The notes below the pieces were generated by a model. That model was not told the DNA's origin and did not search any database. It worked only from the letters and a program-made list of their open reading frames with translations. The position numbers and the translations under genes were made by a program. From Anaerofustis sp. (GTDB lineage: Bacteria; Bacillota; Clostridia; Eubacteriales; Anaerofustaceae), in contig NZ_JAHZIA010000047.1 in assembly GCF_019420015.1 (NCBI RefSeq), positions 1 through 28,257 on the forward strand: a stretch of 28,257 nucleotides of DNA, in the 5' to 3' direction. Positions 28,230-28,257 of the stretch are shown here, in pieces (the stretch's first letter is position 1; each line of letters starts with the position of its first letter).

Positions 28230-28257
28230 CTATTCTCCTAATACTTCTTTTAAATTA
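28230..28257 (-). CDS. C-terminal end of an upstream gene, probably nusG
   Basis: The last eight codons of an open frame (NLKEVLGE, then TAG at 28232-28230) enter from the right edge, and the stop region supplies the ribosome site of rplK. In most Firmicutes nusG precedes rplK, so this is probably the end of nusG. The eight residues alone cannot identify it. Confidence 0.4.

Overview
The window is AT-rich Firmicutes DNA, most likely from an anaerobe of the Clostridia/Tissierellia type. The evidence is an [FeFe]-hydrogenase-like protein, MinD/MinE, a lysine riboswitch in front of acetyltransferase-type (DapH) lysine/DAP synthesis genes, the asp23-nusB-xseA-xseB-ispA gene order, strong AGGAG ribosome binding sites and an rplK-rplA-rplJ-rplL block. 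I cannot name the species.

Region 1 (1 to about 11,050) is the early and lysogeny half of a siphovirus-like prophage; its structural genes would lie beyond the left edge. From a divergent control region (7571-7762), a perfect-consensus leftward promoter drives a Cro-like gene and then about 18 tightly packed early genes. These include a replisome organiser with iteron-like repeats inside it, a Rad52-like annealing protein, SSB, a NinB-like protein, an HNH-like protein, a RusA resolvase, a replication-terminator-like protein, a YfdQ-like protein and a DUF5664 protein cut by the window edge. Rightward from the control region run a CI/ImmR-type repressor, an ImmA/IrrE-type metalloprotease, a DUF5067-like lipoprotein and a large serine recombinase. 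Four copies of a 17-bp dyad (CTTRC-N7-GWAAG) mark the likely operators.

The prophage ends at the 3' CCA end of the host tmRNA gene. The recombinase reading frame runs across that junction, so its last 41 codons are the antisense of ssrA. The tmRNA starts only 4 nt after the smpB stop codon.

Region 2 (11,050-15,850, minus strand) is a host operon: asp23, nusB, xseA, xseB, ispA, a hemolysin III-family gene, smpB, ssrA. Region 3 (15,858-21,650) holds a DUF6512-like membrane protein, an ECF-transporter S component, a secreted DUF1002 protein, an operon of hydrogenase-like protein, macrodomain protein and fluoride channel, and minDE without an adjacent minC. Region 4 (21,996-25,746, plus strand) is a lysine-riboswitch-controlled asd-dapA-dapB-dapH operon. 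Region 5 (25,848 to the right end, minus strand) is rplK, rplA, then rplJ-rplL with its own promoter, L10 leader and attenuator; eight codons of an upstream gene, probably nusG, are at the edge.

The least ordinary features are the recombinase/ssrA junction, the operator array, the iteron block in the replication gene, the inverted repeat around the recombinase promoter and the lipoprotein in the lysogeny module.
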